NCBI GenBank assembly: GCA_022495005.1
Contig: JAGYXB010000096.1
Span: forward strand, 186,001 to 250,000
Origin: Rhyacophila brunnea
Lineage: Eukaryota > Arthropoda > Insecta > Trichoptera > Rhyacophilidae
Length of the DNA: 64,000 bases
Direction: 5' to 3'
Shown here: positions 1-9,600 of the stretch, in pieces
How positions within the stretch are numbered: position 1 is the stretch's first letter
Layout: each line of letters begins with the position of its first letter
Notes under the pieces: generated by a model
Databases searched by the model: none
Told to the model about the DNA's origin: nothing
What the model saw: only the letters and a program-made list of their open reading frames with translations
Made by a program: the position numbers and the translations under genes

Positions 1-319
1 AATACATAATTTATATTCATTGCTCAATTCTATATCGTCGTAAGCTGAAATTTCATCGATTTAGTGTGACGTTGACATTAGTGTGGACCTATTTATCAGT
101 AGTAATATCGTATTATCGTCTTATTTCCCTTGGGTATACCTGACAAGTGTGCTCTTTTTATTTGATATCCACAGCCTACCTCTTCCCAAAAGTCACCCTT
201 CGCCACAGGTTCGTATAGTGGCCTGTCCAAGAAATACGAAGCATTCGACGTTAACACCACGACACAAATAGAGAACACTAATGTTTGACAAGCATCATTA
301 TCGTGGCAATTGAACTTTC
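1..319. repeat. Mostly featureless sequence with a B-family right-end scrap
   Basis: Positions about 145-207 read as a degenerate right terminus of the B hAT MITE: a 'cagcctacct' block, then 'cacccttcgccacag', separated by a few extra bases. The 62- and 78-codon open frames across this stretch show no domain, and they overlap on opposite strands. Nothing else is recognised here. Confidence 0.4.
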
Positions 320-478
320 TCAATCCTCCCACATAATGGTAAAAGGTGTCATCGTATTTATCGCAATATGTGTGCGCCTTCTTATTTATGCTTCACATCC
401 GCTGTTTCCACTAATGGTCGATCCCAGATATACAAAATCGTCCACTGTTTCTAGGTTTTGAAATATACTTGCTGCTGG
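320..478 (-). pseudogene. LINE reverse transcriptase fragment
   Basis: Read on the minus strand, one frame gives LETVDDFVYLGSTISGNSG, an in-frame stop, then IRRRTHIA. The FVYLGS..S..G block followed by a basic segment is the usual C-terminal part of non-LTR reverse transcriptases, beyond the catalytic YADD. Only about 50 codons survive and the catalytic core is absent, so this is a dead fragment of a LINE. The clade cannot be fixed from so little; an RTE- or CR1-like element is possible. Confidence 0.6.
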
Positions 479-549
479 TATATGGTTATCCGTGTGGCTA
501 CTACATTCCTGCTAAATTCCAACTCCCTTCCTCGGAAGTCTGCCATGCC

Positions 550-1259
550 TAGGGATCACGAGCTATTTTCGATACCTACGAATCCCGGGATTGACAAATA
601 AAATCCCAAAACTTTCGGGATTGATTTTTTTATCAATTTTTATGGAAAATAAAATAAAAACGAAAATATTACAGAAAAAATACTTTTAATAACAAATAAC
701 TACATTAGAAATAAACTGAGTGTGAATGAAGTTTGATTTATACCCAGTTGTAAGTTGCCGATTCATTTTATTTTTTCACATAAATTAATAAAAATGAGAA
801 AGATTGGAAAAAACAATCCTTCGGACTATTAACAAAGTAATTCCACCATGATCGCATACGTTTTACGGCAGTTTCATATTTGGCTGACTAATTATATTTA
901 TGAAGCGAAAAGGCCATAAGTACACCATGATTTGCTTTACTATTTGAAATCTCGCTAACCCATACATTAAGTCTTTACTATCAGAAACAGCAATCTCATA
1001 TTAAATTCACATTATTATTTATATTACAATATTATTTACTCCATTAAACTTATGTATTTCCAAGATTGAACGTATACAATATTAACAATAAATGTGTTAG
1101 TATAAATTATACTAGATTTATTTTTTACCGATTTTATCGATGTTATTTGTAAATATAAAAAAATAATATTAGCAATGGAAAAAATTCCAATCCCGGGATT
1201 GTCAAATTGGAATCCAGAAATCCCGAGATCAGAATTTCGGCTCGGGATTGGATTCCCTA
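550..1259. mobile_element. F-family hAT MITE, copy 1
   Basis: The element starts TAGGGATC and ends GATTCCCTA, so the termini are inverted. It is flanked by GCCATGCC (542-549) and GCCACGCC (1260-1267), an 8-bp target duplication with one mismatch. 8-bp duplications and a TAGGG-type terminus fit the hAT superfamily; Ac has a similar start. The ends contain inverted 'aatcccgggatt' blocks and the middle is AT-rich with no transposase. Copies 2 and 3 lie at 47247 and 16467. This copy lacks the short N insertion present in copy 2, so it serves as the empty site for that insertion. Confidence 0.8.
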
Positions 1260-1267
1260 GCCACGCC

Positions 1268-1807
1268 TATATATTTTTGTATAATTTCTCAACTGGGTGT
1301 CTTATCTAGTGAAATGTATTAACAGGGTACTATTGAACTGTAATTTGACGTGTAATTTGTAGGCATATTATTTATGCAGCTTTTAGTCGGTGTAAAAATC
1401 CGGGACATATTATTCTTTATTAAAATGTCATCGACATGCTGTCAAGAGCATCTTACAGCCTTGTAATTCTAATCGTAGTGTTTTTTCTCATCACTGCGTA
1501 AAAAATCCTAGGACACTTTTTTCTACACTCGAAAAAACAATTCTTATATTATTTACTTACTATATACTTTTTGTACATATTTTTGTAAAAAGCATGAATG
1601 AACGCTGTTAGCAAGGCGTGACCTTTAAGAAACGTTTATCATTCATAGATTTCATGCTTCATAGAATATATACAATACACAATAGGTGTAAAGCAAACAA
1701 AATAATATGACACGTTCGCTTTTATTTAAATTTTAAATAATGTAAATATACTGTCCAGTGTCCTTATATTTTTATGAATATCTGTCATATATAATATTAT
1801 TTTCTAG
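1268..1807. other. AT-rich stretch, nothing recognised
   Basis: No repeat family named here, no RNA gene and no coding frame is seen. It leads into the candidate splice acceptor at 1806-1807. Confidence 0.4.
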
Positions 1808-1861
1808 GTTTGTCAGGGAAGATGGCGGTACAATTCTTAAAACGACTTCTGTCAAAATTCG
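1808..1861 (+). CDS. Candidate first coding exon (partial gene)
   Basis: A short island outside every repeat family. It is preceded by 'attattttctag', a pyrimidine-rich acceptor, and followed by G|GTAAGATC, a good donor. The first ATG (1822) is in the context GGGAAGATGGCGG and opens MAVQFLKRLLSKFG before the donor, leaving phase 1. The N-terminus is basic and amphipathic with no acidic residue, as mitochondrial presequences often are, but 14 residues cannot identify a protein. No matching second exon was found in the window. It may instead be a chance alignment of splice-like words; transcript data would decide. Confidence 0.35.
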
Positions 1862-1978
1862 GTAAGATCCAATTAGTTAGTTAGCTTAGCAAAGGGGAAA
1901 TTACGTGTATACAAAATGTTTTGTGTTTTCCTTCAAAGTAGCAACTACGACAATAAAATTTATAATTGAACTGAATTT
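1862..1978. other. Spacer between candidate exon and A1
   Basis: AT-rich sequence that would be intron if the exon at 1808-1861 is real. No other feature is seen. Confidence 0.3.
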
Positions 1979-1979
1979 A

Positions 1980-2390
1980 AATAATTACAAGATAAAAAGA
2001 ACTTTTTATATACAACGTTTTTAAATTTTCTGTTGAATCATATAAACTTGACTTGACTAGCTTAAACGATCATTACTGAATTGTCATATTGACATTTCAT
2101 TTTTATTTCCATAGTAACGCACGTAAATATTAATTATTTAGTTGCTAGGACAATCCGCTTAGCAACCAATAATGGTGTCGAAATAACTTTTCATACAAAA
2201 CAGAATTAACTGAAAATGAATTCAATGGCTAAAAGTATTAAAAAATGCATTGGCATCGTGTTCTGATGTATTCTAAAAGTTTCAAATGTCTAGCTAGTCG
2301 GGAAGTTAGTTAAAAATCGATTGCAAGAATTGTACCAGACAAAGAACAACCGGACAAATAAGAATACTACCTAATAAAAACGTTGTAAAA
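1980..2390 (+). mobile_element. A-family element, copy 1
   Basis: Family A in the plus orientation starts ATAATTACAAGATAAAAAG and ends near AACGTTGTAAAA. Thirteen copies occur in the window, in both orientations. The word TACAACGTTTTTA occurs inverted: at the right terminus, and about 30 bases inside the left. There is no coding capacity. AAATA-like direct repeats flank many copies. Superfamily is not assigned: a non-autonomous DNA transposon is the best guess. This copy has lost part of the middle seen in longer copies. Confidence 0.8.
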
Positions 2391-2567
2391 TGAAAACAGT
2401 ACAATTTTACCTAATAGTACATACTTACCTAATTTAAAATTTATCCAAATATGTTTGATAGTCACTCGCGAATTTCGGAAGTTATCAGGTGTATTTTAAA
2501 ATATATATCGTAGACTCGCAATATTGTCTATTGAATCAGATATAACATTTCAATTAGATTTAGTGGT

Positions 2568-2718
2568 ATATATAATTTTGTTAGCAATGTATCCATAGGT
2601 ACAACACATTTCTTAGATATTGGAGTCATGAAAGGATGATAAAAAGTACTAAGTATAAAAAAATGTGGCGGCATTTTGGCACTACCTAGGGGCGGCATTT
2701 TGTCTAGGGATGTCACTG
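2568..2718 (-). mobile_element. K-family hAT MITE fragment (one end)
   Basis: The sequence from 'gttagcaatgtatccat' to the terminus GATGTCACTG matches, in reverse, the left ends of K copies at 34346 and 43570. Only one end is present. The 'aaaatg(c)cgcc' motif characteristic of K is doubled here with a small insert. Confidence 0.65.
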
Positions 2719-2780
2719 GTCACACTGCCCTTAACCTTAGCGATAGATTGAGGGCCATCAAGGTCCTAGCCTAGGAGCAA
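2719..2780 (+). mobile_element. G-family fragment
   Basis: 'gtcacactgcccttaacc' followed by 'ttagcgatagattgag' and 'ggtcctagcctagg' matches the right third of G elements. It abuts the K terminus exactly, so K may have inserted into G or the two were joined by deletion. Confidence 0.55.
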
Positions 2781-3698
2781 TGCATACTGACAATTTTTAA
2801 ATAATATTGATTAGAGTTATGTGAAAATTGATTGTTATTTCATGGATTTAGACATAAAATATTACAATAAGTTTTCCTTTGATCTTATTTTTTGAATGTA
2901 AATAACTTCTTTATTAAAATTTATAATTCATCAATGAATATATACAGAAGGACATCAATGTAAAAAAAAAAAAACAATAAAACGTCCACTAGCATCGTGC
3001 TATTTATACACGAAAAGTGTCGTTTGTACAACCAGATGTATTGTTTTTTACTAATATCGATTGATAAACTTTACTATACATAATAAATAGTACACTATAA
3101 AAAAGAATGTGGGACAGTGGGTATTTTACTAAAAAAAAGACCAGTAAAAAATGCTACACTTTTTTCTCATTATTCATTTGTAATCGTATTTTTAAACATT
3201 ACGATAAATTCAACGATAAAAACAGCAGTCGATTATCTTTTAAATGTACCGAGTGGGAGTTGGTTCATTCTACCTTTATTATTTTATAATATTACGATAC
3301 CCACGTTTTTAATTGAAAAAAACAACAACTTTTGTAATAATTGATCATGAATTTAAAACTGTTACATAAGTAAGTATTAATAACCATTCAATTCCATGGC
3401 CGACTGCACATCCATTATCTATGGTTACATGTAAATTGTACGTATTACATGAAATTTTCACCGAATCACAGTTCGCCGTGAGCTTTCTTATCGGAAAGAG
3501 ATGACCATATTTATAGTATACGGTCATCTCTACTTTTATTGCCGATTTTGGCAAAATTCATGAATTCAATATAATGAAAACCTAACTTAACAAATAATCC
3601 AGTATAACGGCTATTTTCAAAATTCTGGATTCCTGTAAACCGACAAGAACCGTGTTTTATTTAGAAATGAATTTTATCTCAGTATTATACGACCCAAA
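2781..3698. other. AT-rich stretch, nothing recognised
   Basis: Two overlapping frames of 60 and 75 codons at 3107-3344 are low-complexity and occupy different frames of the same sequence. No family motif, RNA gene or named repeat is visible. Confidence 0.4.
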
Positions 3699-3808
3699 AA
3701 GGTTGACTGTTGACTAGGTAATTACTTTTTAATTACCACATTAAAATATCATGCTAATTATATCGAATGGCCACCTTAATCGTTACGCGCTGGGCGTCCA
3801 ATATATTA
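3699..3808 (-). mobile_element. N-family short MITE, copy 1
   Basis: The core 'ttaattaccacattaaaatatcatgctaattatatcgaatggccacc' region reappears in reverse at 10105, 47508 and 55345. The unit is about 110-125 bp. The ends carry 'gacgcccagcgcg' and 'agtcaac(a)gtcaac' words. No coding capacity. Confidence 0.55.
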
Positions 3809-4217
3809 ATAACATTTTACGGTGAAGTGTGATAAGGCGAACTGCATACGTACAAATTTCCGGACACGTGAATCTATATACCAAGCTCTTTCTTCAGTTG
3901 GCTATACTCAGCTTCTCTTCATCCCTGTAGCAGCTTTGTCACCCATAGCACTTTTTTTTATTAAATTACGTCTTTCAGTAAACTTAGTCAAAGCTCACTT
4001 GAGAGCGTTGGGTATCTGCTCCTGAGATATTCCCAGGGATAAAGAACTGCTGATGCTTCACATACAAACATAGGGCCTTGCGATACGCTTGATTAAGACC
4101 AAGTGTGGTGCGTGGCGGGTTGGTTGGGAGCGGTCCATTTTTGTGTTGTTAAGATTCGACATAAATAGTGCACACGCTATAAGATGGATAACTCCACGAA
4201 ATTATGTCTACTTTGAT
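3809..4217. other. Nothing recognised
   Basis: A 67-codon open frame (3822-4025) has no recognisable domain and no supporting splice context. No repeat family named here is present. Confidence 0.35.
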
Positions 4218-4349
4218 AGCAAATGTGACCATGATATTGAACTAGTTTCTATTAATGATTAAACTGTCGTTTTCATTGTAGAAGTCTACTATAGTGGTTT
4301 CGAAATGAAGTTTTTGCTATTTCTACAACAATGATAGGTGTTTCGAACC
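4218..4349 (+). repeat. Shared 130-bp flank repeat, copy 1
   Basis: 'gcaaatgtgaccatgatatt...' to 'gtgtttcgaaccca' matches 26651-26782 closely. At both sites a B element begins at the same point, so the two loci descend from one sequence that already carried B, rather than from two independent B insertions. Confidence 0.65.
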
Positions 4350-4533
4350 CATTGGTGAGGGGTGGAGGTAGGCTATTAAGATTAGACATAAATAGTGCAG
4401 ACTGCACAGTAAACTTTGTCATTCATACTTATTTGTTTTCATTGAACTAATAATACAAAATGCAGATGGTATTTAATTGGTAAGTTTTTAAAATATACAA
4501 AAAACCCTTCTTAGACCAAACTATAGTCCTAGG
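4350..4533 (+). mobile_element. B-family hAT MITE, left part
   Basis: It begins CATTGGTGAGGGGTGGAGG, a decayed CAGTGGCGAAGGGTGGAGG, and follows the B consensus ('attaagattagacataaatagtg', 'cttatttgttttcattgaac') to about 4530. The right half is missing; a hAT element with its own duplication starts at 4534. Confidence 0.7.
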
Positions 4534-5270
4534 ACCTAGATCATGGGTGGCCAACCAGCGGCCCACTGGGTGTCAACTTGTGGCCCGTGGAGCAGTGAAA
4601 AAATAAAAATAATGTCAAATGCTGCCGCTAGATGTGCTAATTTGGCAAATTGAGATTCGATATTGGCTCAAGATTTTAAAAAGCACCGTGTGCTTTTTGC
4701 TGCATTTGCAACGCCATTCTCCGTAGACGTGAATTTATCACCGGGAAATTTACAAATGGAATATTGTAAAATATGTTGCGATGAACAGTCAAAGGAGAAA
4801 TTCCATCAGATTGGTTTGGAAGAGTTTTACAAAATATATTTGGACAAGGAGAAATATCCTGCATTTTACAAATAATATGCTCTAATGATGACTTCGCTAT
4901 TTGGAAACACTTACACGTGTCAACAGCTTTTTAGTCGAATGAAGCATATCAAATCCCGAGTGAGAACACGAATCACTGATGTGTATTTGGAAAACTGTTT
5001 GCGTGTAGGAACAACCTCATTCGATATCGATATTAATGCACTTAGTTCTGCCACACAAAATCAATCTTCTCACTAATATTTATTATTTTTATATTATTTT
5101 GTTTATTTTAATTTAATAAATATTTTTGATTCTCATTTTTGTTTTATTTTAATAATATATATAATATATTTCTTTTTTGTTTTATATAATCAGTTGTGCG
5201 GCCCGGTAGGAAATCTAATTTTTAGAATCTGGCCCGGCTGCTGAAAAGGTTGGCCACCCATGACCTAGAT
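4534..5270 (+). mobile_element. Internally deleted hAT element with 8-bp duplication
   Basis: The TIR is CATGGGTGGCCAACC at 4542 and its complement GGTTGGCCACCCATG ending at 5262. The direct repeat ACCTAGAT is exact at 4534-4541 and 5263-5270. This leaves a 721-bp element whose interior is the 3' end of a transposase gene (next entry). Subterminal 'gcggccc' and 'gcggcccgg' blocks are inverted, as in hAT ends related to the ZBED/GTF2I-repeat domesticated group. The 5' two thirds of the gene are gone, so it is non-autonomous. Confidence 0.9.
4660..5076 (+). pseudogene. hAT transposase C-terminus (dimerisation region)
   Basis: One reading frame runs through 4663-5076 with a single in-frame stop at 4873-4875. 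Before the stop are LFAAFATPFSVDVN, LQMEYCK and GLEEFYKIY. After it are MTSLFGNTYTCQQLFSRMK and the C-terminal RTRITDVYLENCLRV. The 'LFG.TY.C.QLFS.MK..KS..R..ITD..L..CLR' pattern is the conserved C-terminal dimerisation region of hAT transposases and the GTF2I-repeat/ZBED5-like proteins derived from them. The BED finger and catalytic residues are absent. Nothing suggests a host gene. Confidence 0.85.
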
Positions 5271-5716
5271 GGAGATAGTTTTTGGAGGAGGCAAGACGGT
5301 TGCTAAGATTCGCTTTTAATACCAAAAAATATGATGATAATAGAGCAGGAAACAAACGATATTTGCAGAAGTGTATCAAATAATCATAGTTACGGCACTG
5401 GCAGTTAACAAGGCTCCCGACCACATACAACATCTTCGTTAATGACCCAGAAACCATCACCTTCGCTGTAATAAAATAACAACGTACCAATAACAATAAC
5501 CATGCAAGGCGATGGGCGGTGAAGGGACCAGAACATTGTCTGCCACACAAAAAACTGCACACAATGGGATTTCACAATATCGAGATTGTTATGTAAATGA
5601 GCTACAGTTATGGCAGGGCCTAAAACATTCGGTTATATTCATTTTATTCTGCCAATAGCGATGGCCAGCTGCTTCATCTGATGGAATTAAAATAGAATTA
5701 TTTTTTACATATTTTT
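5271..5716. other. Nothing recognised
   Basis: A 115-codon frame on the minus strand (5215-5562) starts inside the hAT terminus and runs out of it into unrelated sequence, so it is not a gene. No other feature is seen. Confidence 0.4.
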
Positions 5717-6092
5717 TTAAATATTTATATACTTCAGCTGGGGCACGGTTTAAAACGATCGTGACTGCGCGACGCTAAGAATGTGCAAACGACGCGTGCG
5801 GAACAAAACATAATTTGTCATAAAAATTCAACATGCGTCCATTTACTGTTATGTTTATTGTTCTATTTGTAATACTAATAATGTATTCATTGACATGTTT
5901 TCTTTTTCAAGTAAATGGGTAACGTTTTTTAGTCATCTTTACACGATTTAAGAATTAATTCCCCCGACGCCATCACAAAACAAATTGACATGTTCACATC
6001 TCGACGTTCGCTCTCCGGTTGGCAGCCAGTCCGAAATTTCGTCGCACCTATGGTTGAAAATTATTTGCCGTTTCACTGAAGTATGCTCTTAA
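5717..6092 (+). mobile_element. D-family TTAA-flanked element, copy 1
   Basis: It runs from 'atatacttcagctggggcac' to 'tttcactgaagtatgctc' then TTAA (6089-6092). A TTAA also occurs at 5717-5720, slightly further out than in the other copies. The ends are weak inverted repeats (ATACTTCAG in both). TTAA targets fit the piggyBac superfamily, but the termini are not the classic CCCT type. No coding capacity. Confidence 0.65.
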
Positions 6093-6383
6093 TGTTGGTA
6101 ATCGCTTAATTACGTTGTCCTGTACGACGTGATGCTTGCACATTGTGAACTAGATACAAATTTACGCGATTTAATCAAAACAATATTCCACAAGATCATG
6201 CATCGCTACTTCCGATGAAACAGTAGGAAAAAAATCTTCAAATATGGCCACACTCCTACACTTCCATCCGCGTCGGAATACAAAATAATATGGTAATTAT
6301 GTATAAAAACATTTTTAACGAATTTATACAAATAATGTTGGTTTACCATCGATTTTGCTCTTAGGACGCCGTTTGTCTTGTGG
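6093..6383. other. Nothing recognised
   Basis: Unique-looking sequence between D1 and B; no motif or frame of note. Confidence 0.35.
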
Positions 6384-7130
6384 CAGTGGCGAAGGGTAGA
6401 GGTAGGCTGTTAAGATCCGACATAAATTTTTCACACTAAACTTTGTCATAAATACGTACTTATTTGTTTTCATTGAACTATGCCATTAAATCATATCTAT
6501 ATAAATTTTGATATTTTATAGACAGAATAATATTTTTATCACTCTAAATTGTGTTAGGCACGGCTTAATGAATTAAAAAAACTAACCAACACCATCTGTA
6601 GTTATTTATTTATTCTTAATTCAACGAAAACAAATGAAAGTATGACAGAATAGTGTGCACTATTCTACCACGTTTTTATTAGCTCGTATTCTTGATTGTC
6701 CGGTACAGATTTTTTCTTGTGGAGTACAAATTTTTTCTTTTTTGTCCAAGATTTTTAACTAACTTTCCGACTAGCTGGACATTTGAAACTTTCAGAATAT
6801 ATCAGAACACGACGACAATGCATTCTTTTAATACTTTTGGCCATCTTTAAGCAGAATTGAATTGAAAAGTAATATTTACTACTCACTATTATTGGTTGCT
6901 ATTATTAATATGTACGTGCGTTACTATAGAAATCAATATGAAATGTCAAAATGACATTTCTGTATTCTATAATAATTATGTATTCAGTATTTCTATCAAG
7001 TACAATAAAAAGTTTTTATTAATACATAGAATTGTCAAGTTTATATGATTCAACAGAAAATTTATAAACGTGGTATCTAAAAAGTTCTTTTTATCTTGTA
7101 ATTATTTATATGATCTCCATAGCCTACCAG
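6384..7130. mobile_element. B-family hAT MITE interrupted by A copy 2
   Basis: CAGTGGCGAAGGGTAGAGG starts at 6384. The B consensus runs to 'gtgtgcactatt' (about 6665), is broken by an A element, and resumes at about 7108 with 'tatgatctccatagcctacc'. The outer right TIR is lost. The interruption shows that A moved after B. Confidence 0.7.
6666..7107 (-). mobile_element. A-family element, copy 2
   Basis: Reverse orientation: ACCACGTTTTTATTAGCTC at left, ATCTTGTAATTA at right. It is nested in B. The centre has the 'aatgacatttctgtattctataataattatg' variant shared with copy 11. Confidence 0.8.
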
Positions 7131-7555
7131 CCTCATGGGAATAGAAATTCGAACCAGGAGTGCTCATTTCACATGACGTGCTGAACATGAGAAAATTGTC
7201 CACAGTTCTTAAGGAAAAATCCGATGGAACATTTAAACATATCATCTGACCGACCCTGTTCCATGTAAATAGGTACATAATATAAAAGCTCATGTTTAAA
7301 TAGTCCATTCAAGTCTTTCTTTCCGATTTGGCTTTGTAAAGGTAACTAGGTTATTGTATACAATAATGATCTTTTGACACCAAAATCATCTGTACGACAT
7401 TATTTGTATAACAAATACAGCATCAAGGTGCAACTGGGGTACTTTTGTGACTTTGGTTTGGATAGATCCAGATAAACATTGATAAATTTACATAATTATT
7501 CATTATTTTATAACAGGTTTTCGCAAGGCCTACTATATTCAGGCCTGGAACCAGC
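7131..7555. other. Nothing recognised
   Basis: A 68-codon minus frame (7102-7308) has no domain and overlaps the end of A. 'aggcctactatattcaggcctgg' near 7527-7550 echoes 'ggcctgaatat' words at 8944 and 30465. Confidence 0.3.
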
Positions 7556-8108
7556 CGACTTAACGTTTTTCTTACTAGATCTAGTATTTTTCAACAGGCA
7601 TCTAGCTTGTAAAAAATGCATCTAGCTTATGGCGTTTTTATTTGCGTTTTTTGATGCTTTCAACAGCTTTAAATGAGTTGAAAATAATCTAGATATTTAG
7701 CTTATTTATTCAGATATTTATTGAAGGTAGGTCGATACTTGAGAAATAAAACAACACAATGAAACAATATGAGCATTCTTGGTATTGTAGTACTATAATG
7801 GTATCAGATATTATAATTTAATGTATACTTAAGCATGTGGCATCGGATTGACTATTATGGGGGATTCCACTCTATGGTATTACCTAATTATTGCTTATAT
7901 TAGGTTGTTAGATTAAATAATTATTTTTTATCAGTTTTAAAATGAGTTTCTAGGAAAATGTGGTGTGATTTTATTTGCACTTTTTTTGATAGGCCAAGTA
8001 TTGAAATTTTATTTTCACAAATTCTAGCGTTTTTTCCTGCCAAATAGCTTGTTTTCGTACCCCATCTGGCATGTTTTTGTCAACGACAGTTGGCAACACT
8101 GCTTGGAA
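7556..8108 (-). mobile_element. CAGTGTTGCCAAC element, copy 1
   Basis: The right edge is the complement of CAGTGTTGCCAACTGTCG. Reading inward (minus strand) it matches, in order, the element at 9601-10300: 'aaaaacatgccagat', 'aagctatttggcagg', 'aaaaaacgct', and distal 'catcaaaaaacgc...aaaacgcca'. The two copies point away from the 1.5 kb between them. No transposase is seen. The terminus looks like a DNA-transposon TIR; the superfamily is not determined. Confidence 0.6.
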
Positions 8109-8123
8109 GTGAATTGCGAATAA

Positions 8124-8548
8124 TACCCCGTTTACACGTGCATGTATTTACTGTGGCCATAACAATAAAATGCACGTGTAACACGTATTATCGTACAAGT
8201 TGCAATATTGCATGCATGGATCAAAAAAAAAATAGCAGTTTCTGAATTTTCACGGGAAAGTTGTTGGAACTTATAGATGTCTGCGCCTACGCAGCAGAAA
8301 GATAGTGGCGAACCTGCCGGAAAAAAATGAACTACATTTGTACATGTATTACATGTAGAGCATTTTTGACGTTTACAAATTTTTAGAACAAGTCAAATAG
8401 CAATTAATATTAAATGACAACAACGCGTTTCGCTAACGCTTGAAGAATGAGATTGGCGAGACAGTCAGCACTTTTACGTATGAACAGTTATTATCGCGAT
8501 AGTTGAATTTGCACATTATTTGTGCCAGTAAATCCATGCACGTATATT
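8124..8548 (+). mobile_element. Y-family TIR element, copy 1
   Basis: The left end 'ccgtttacacgtgcatgtatttactg' and right end 'cagtaaatccatgcacgta' are imperfect inverted repeats. The interior shares 'gccggaaaaaaatgaactac' and 'cgcttgaagaatgagattgg...gagacagtcagcactttta' with the second copy near 56570-56770. No coding capacity. PIF/Harbinger is possible from the 'gtttacacgtgcatg' style of terminus, but no 3-bp duplication is clear. Confidence 0.55.
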
Positions 8549-9136
8549 CAAACACCATATTATTGTATTAGAATTATGAGCAATAACTAGTACTATGGTG
8601 AAACATTAATTTAACCTAGAAATTGCGCAGATCGCAATTTTTTCTATTGCGCCGGAATAATACCGGGAGAATTTACTTATTTATTGACCGACGATGTCTA
8701 TTGCATATTTTTCTCTCGCTCGACGTCGCTTCAATACGCCATAATTTCTGTCAAAGCTATCGAACTTCACGCTTATGTGGTACCTACGTCTTTCTATACC
8801 ATTGAAGTCTACAGTTTCGGGACGGAATGAGGACTTAAAAACTTCTTTCAGACACGTTTATAGCATCATAGAAGGCGGTCGTGCATACCCACGGCTGTAC
8901 ATACATGACGGGTGGTGGTGGGAAAACAAATTTTCTTGTCACGGCCTGAGTATAGTGGGCCTTGAGTTTTTGGTGAAAACATCTGATGAAAGATAATATT
9001 AAATAACTATGTGACAAACCCACAAGATATAAGTGAAACTTGTTATTATGCTATTCATTCCGGGACAAGTTTATATGTTATAAGAAATTACAGGCCATTA
9101 TTATATTGCATAATATATTTGTGTGTGTTTTAATAG
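8549..9136. other. Nothing recognised
   Basis: Three open frames of 60-73 codons overlap here on both strands without a domain. No named repeat. Confidence 0.35.
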
Positions 9137-9140
9137 TGTA

Positions 9141-9187
9141 TCCATAAACTTTTCTATTTACAAGCTGTAAATAGAAAAGTTTATGGA
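9141..9187. repeat. Perfect 22-bp inverted repeat (hairpin)
   Basis: 'tccataaacttttctatttaca' (9141-9162) and its exact complement (9166-9187) are separated by 3 bases. The right arm is also the start of the direct repeat that follows. A duplicated, inverted end of one short element would give this structure. Confidence 0.85.
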
Positions 9188-9590
9188 TCCTAAGCGCTGT
9201 TTTTACTTTTTATTTCATTCATTTTCAAGTGACGATTTTTTATCATAGATTAGCGGGATTCGGAGGTGGGGAGACAGATGACAGAGACAAACAACAAGGT
9301 TTGTTGGTGTATGATAGATAAAGCTGGAAAAGGCTGATCCAGAATGTCATAGTATCTATCCCGATGTGATAACCATCCTCAATCATGAGCGTTACGACGA
9401 GGAAATAGTATACTTTCACCAACTAATACTTTTAAGTATCTATTGTATATTTATTCCGGAGCCTTGAATAGCAGACAAGAGACAATCGATAGCTTGTAAA
9501 TAGAAAAGTTTATGGATCCTAAGCGCTGTTTTTACTTTTTATTTCATTCATTTTCAAGTGACGATTTTTCGTCATAGATTAGCGGGATTC
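9166..9590 (+). repeat. Pair of 96-bp direct repeats
   Basis: 9166-9261 and 9495-9590 are almost identical: 'tgtaaatagaaaagtttatgg', 'atcctaagcgctg', 'tttcattcattttcaagtgacg', 'catagattagcgggattc'. About 233 bp of unrelated sequence lies between them. Short LTRs or a tandem duplication with an insertion are possible. There are no TG...CA ends, primer site or polypurine tract to support LTRs. Confidence 0.75.
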
Positions 9591-9600
9591 ACCCTCAACC

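Noticed and set aside
5215..5562. 115-codon minus-strand ORF
   Set aside because: Starts outside and ends inside the hAT element at 4542-5262, so the frame joins unrelated sequences.
9166..9590. Short LTR retrotransposon (direct repeats as LTRs)
   Set aside because: No TG...CA ends, no primer-binding site, no polypurine tract and no flanking duplication were found; kept as a direct repeat only.
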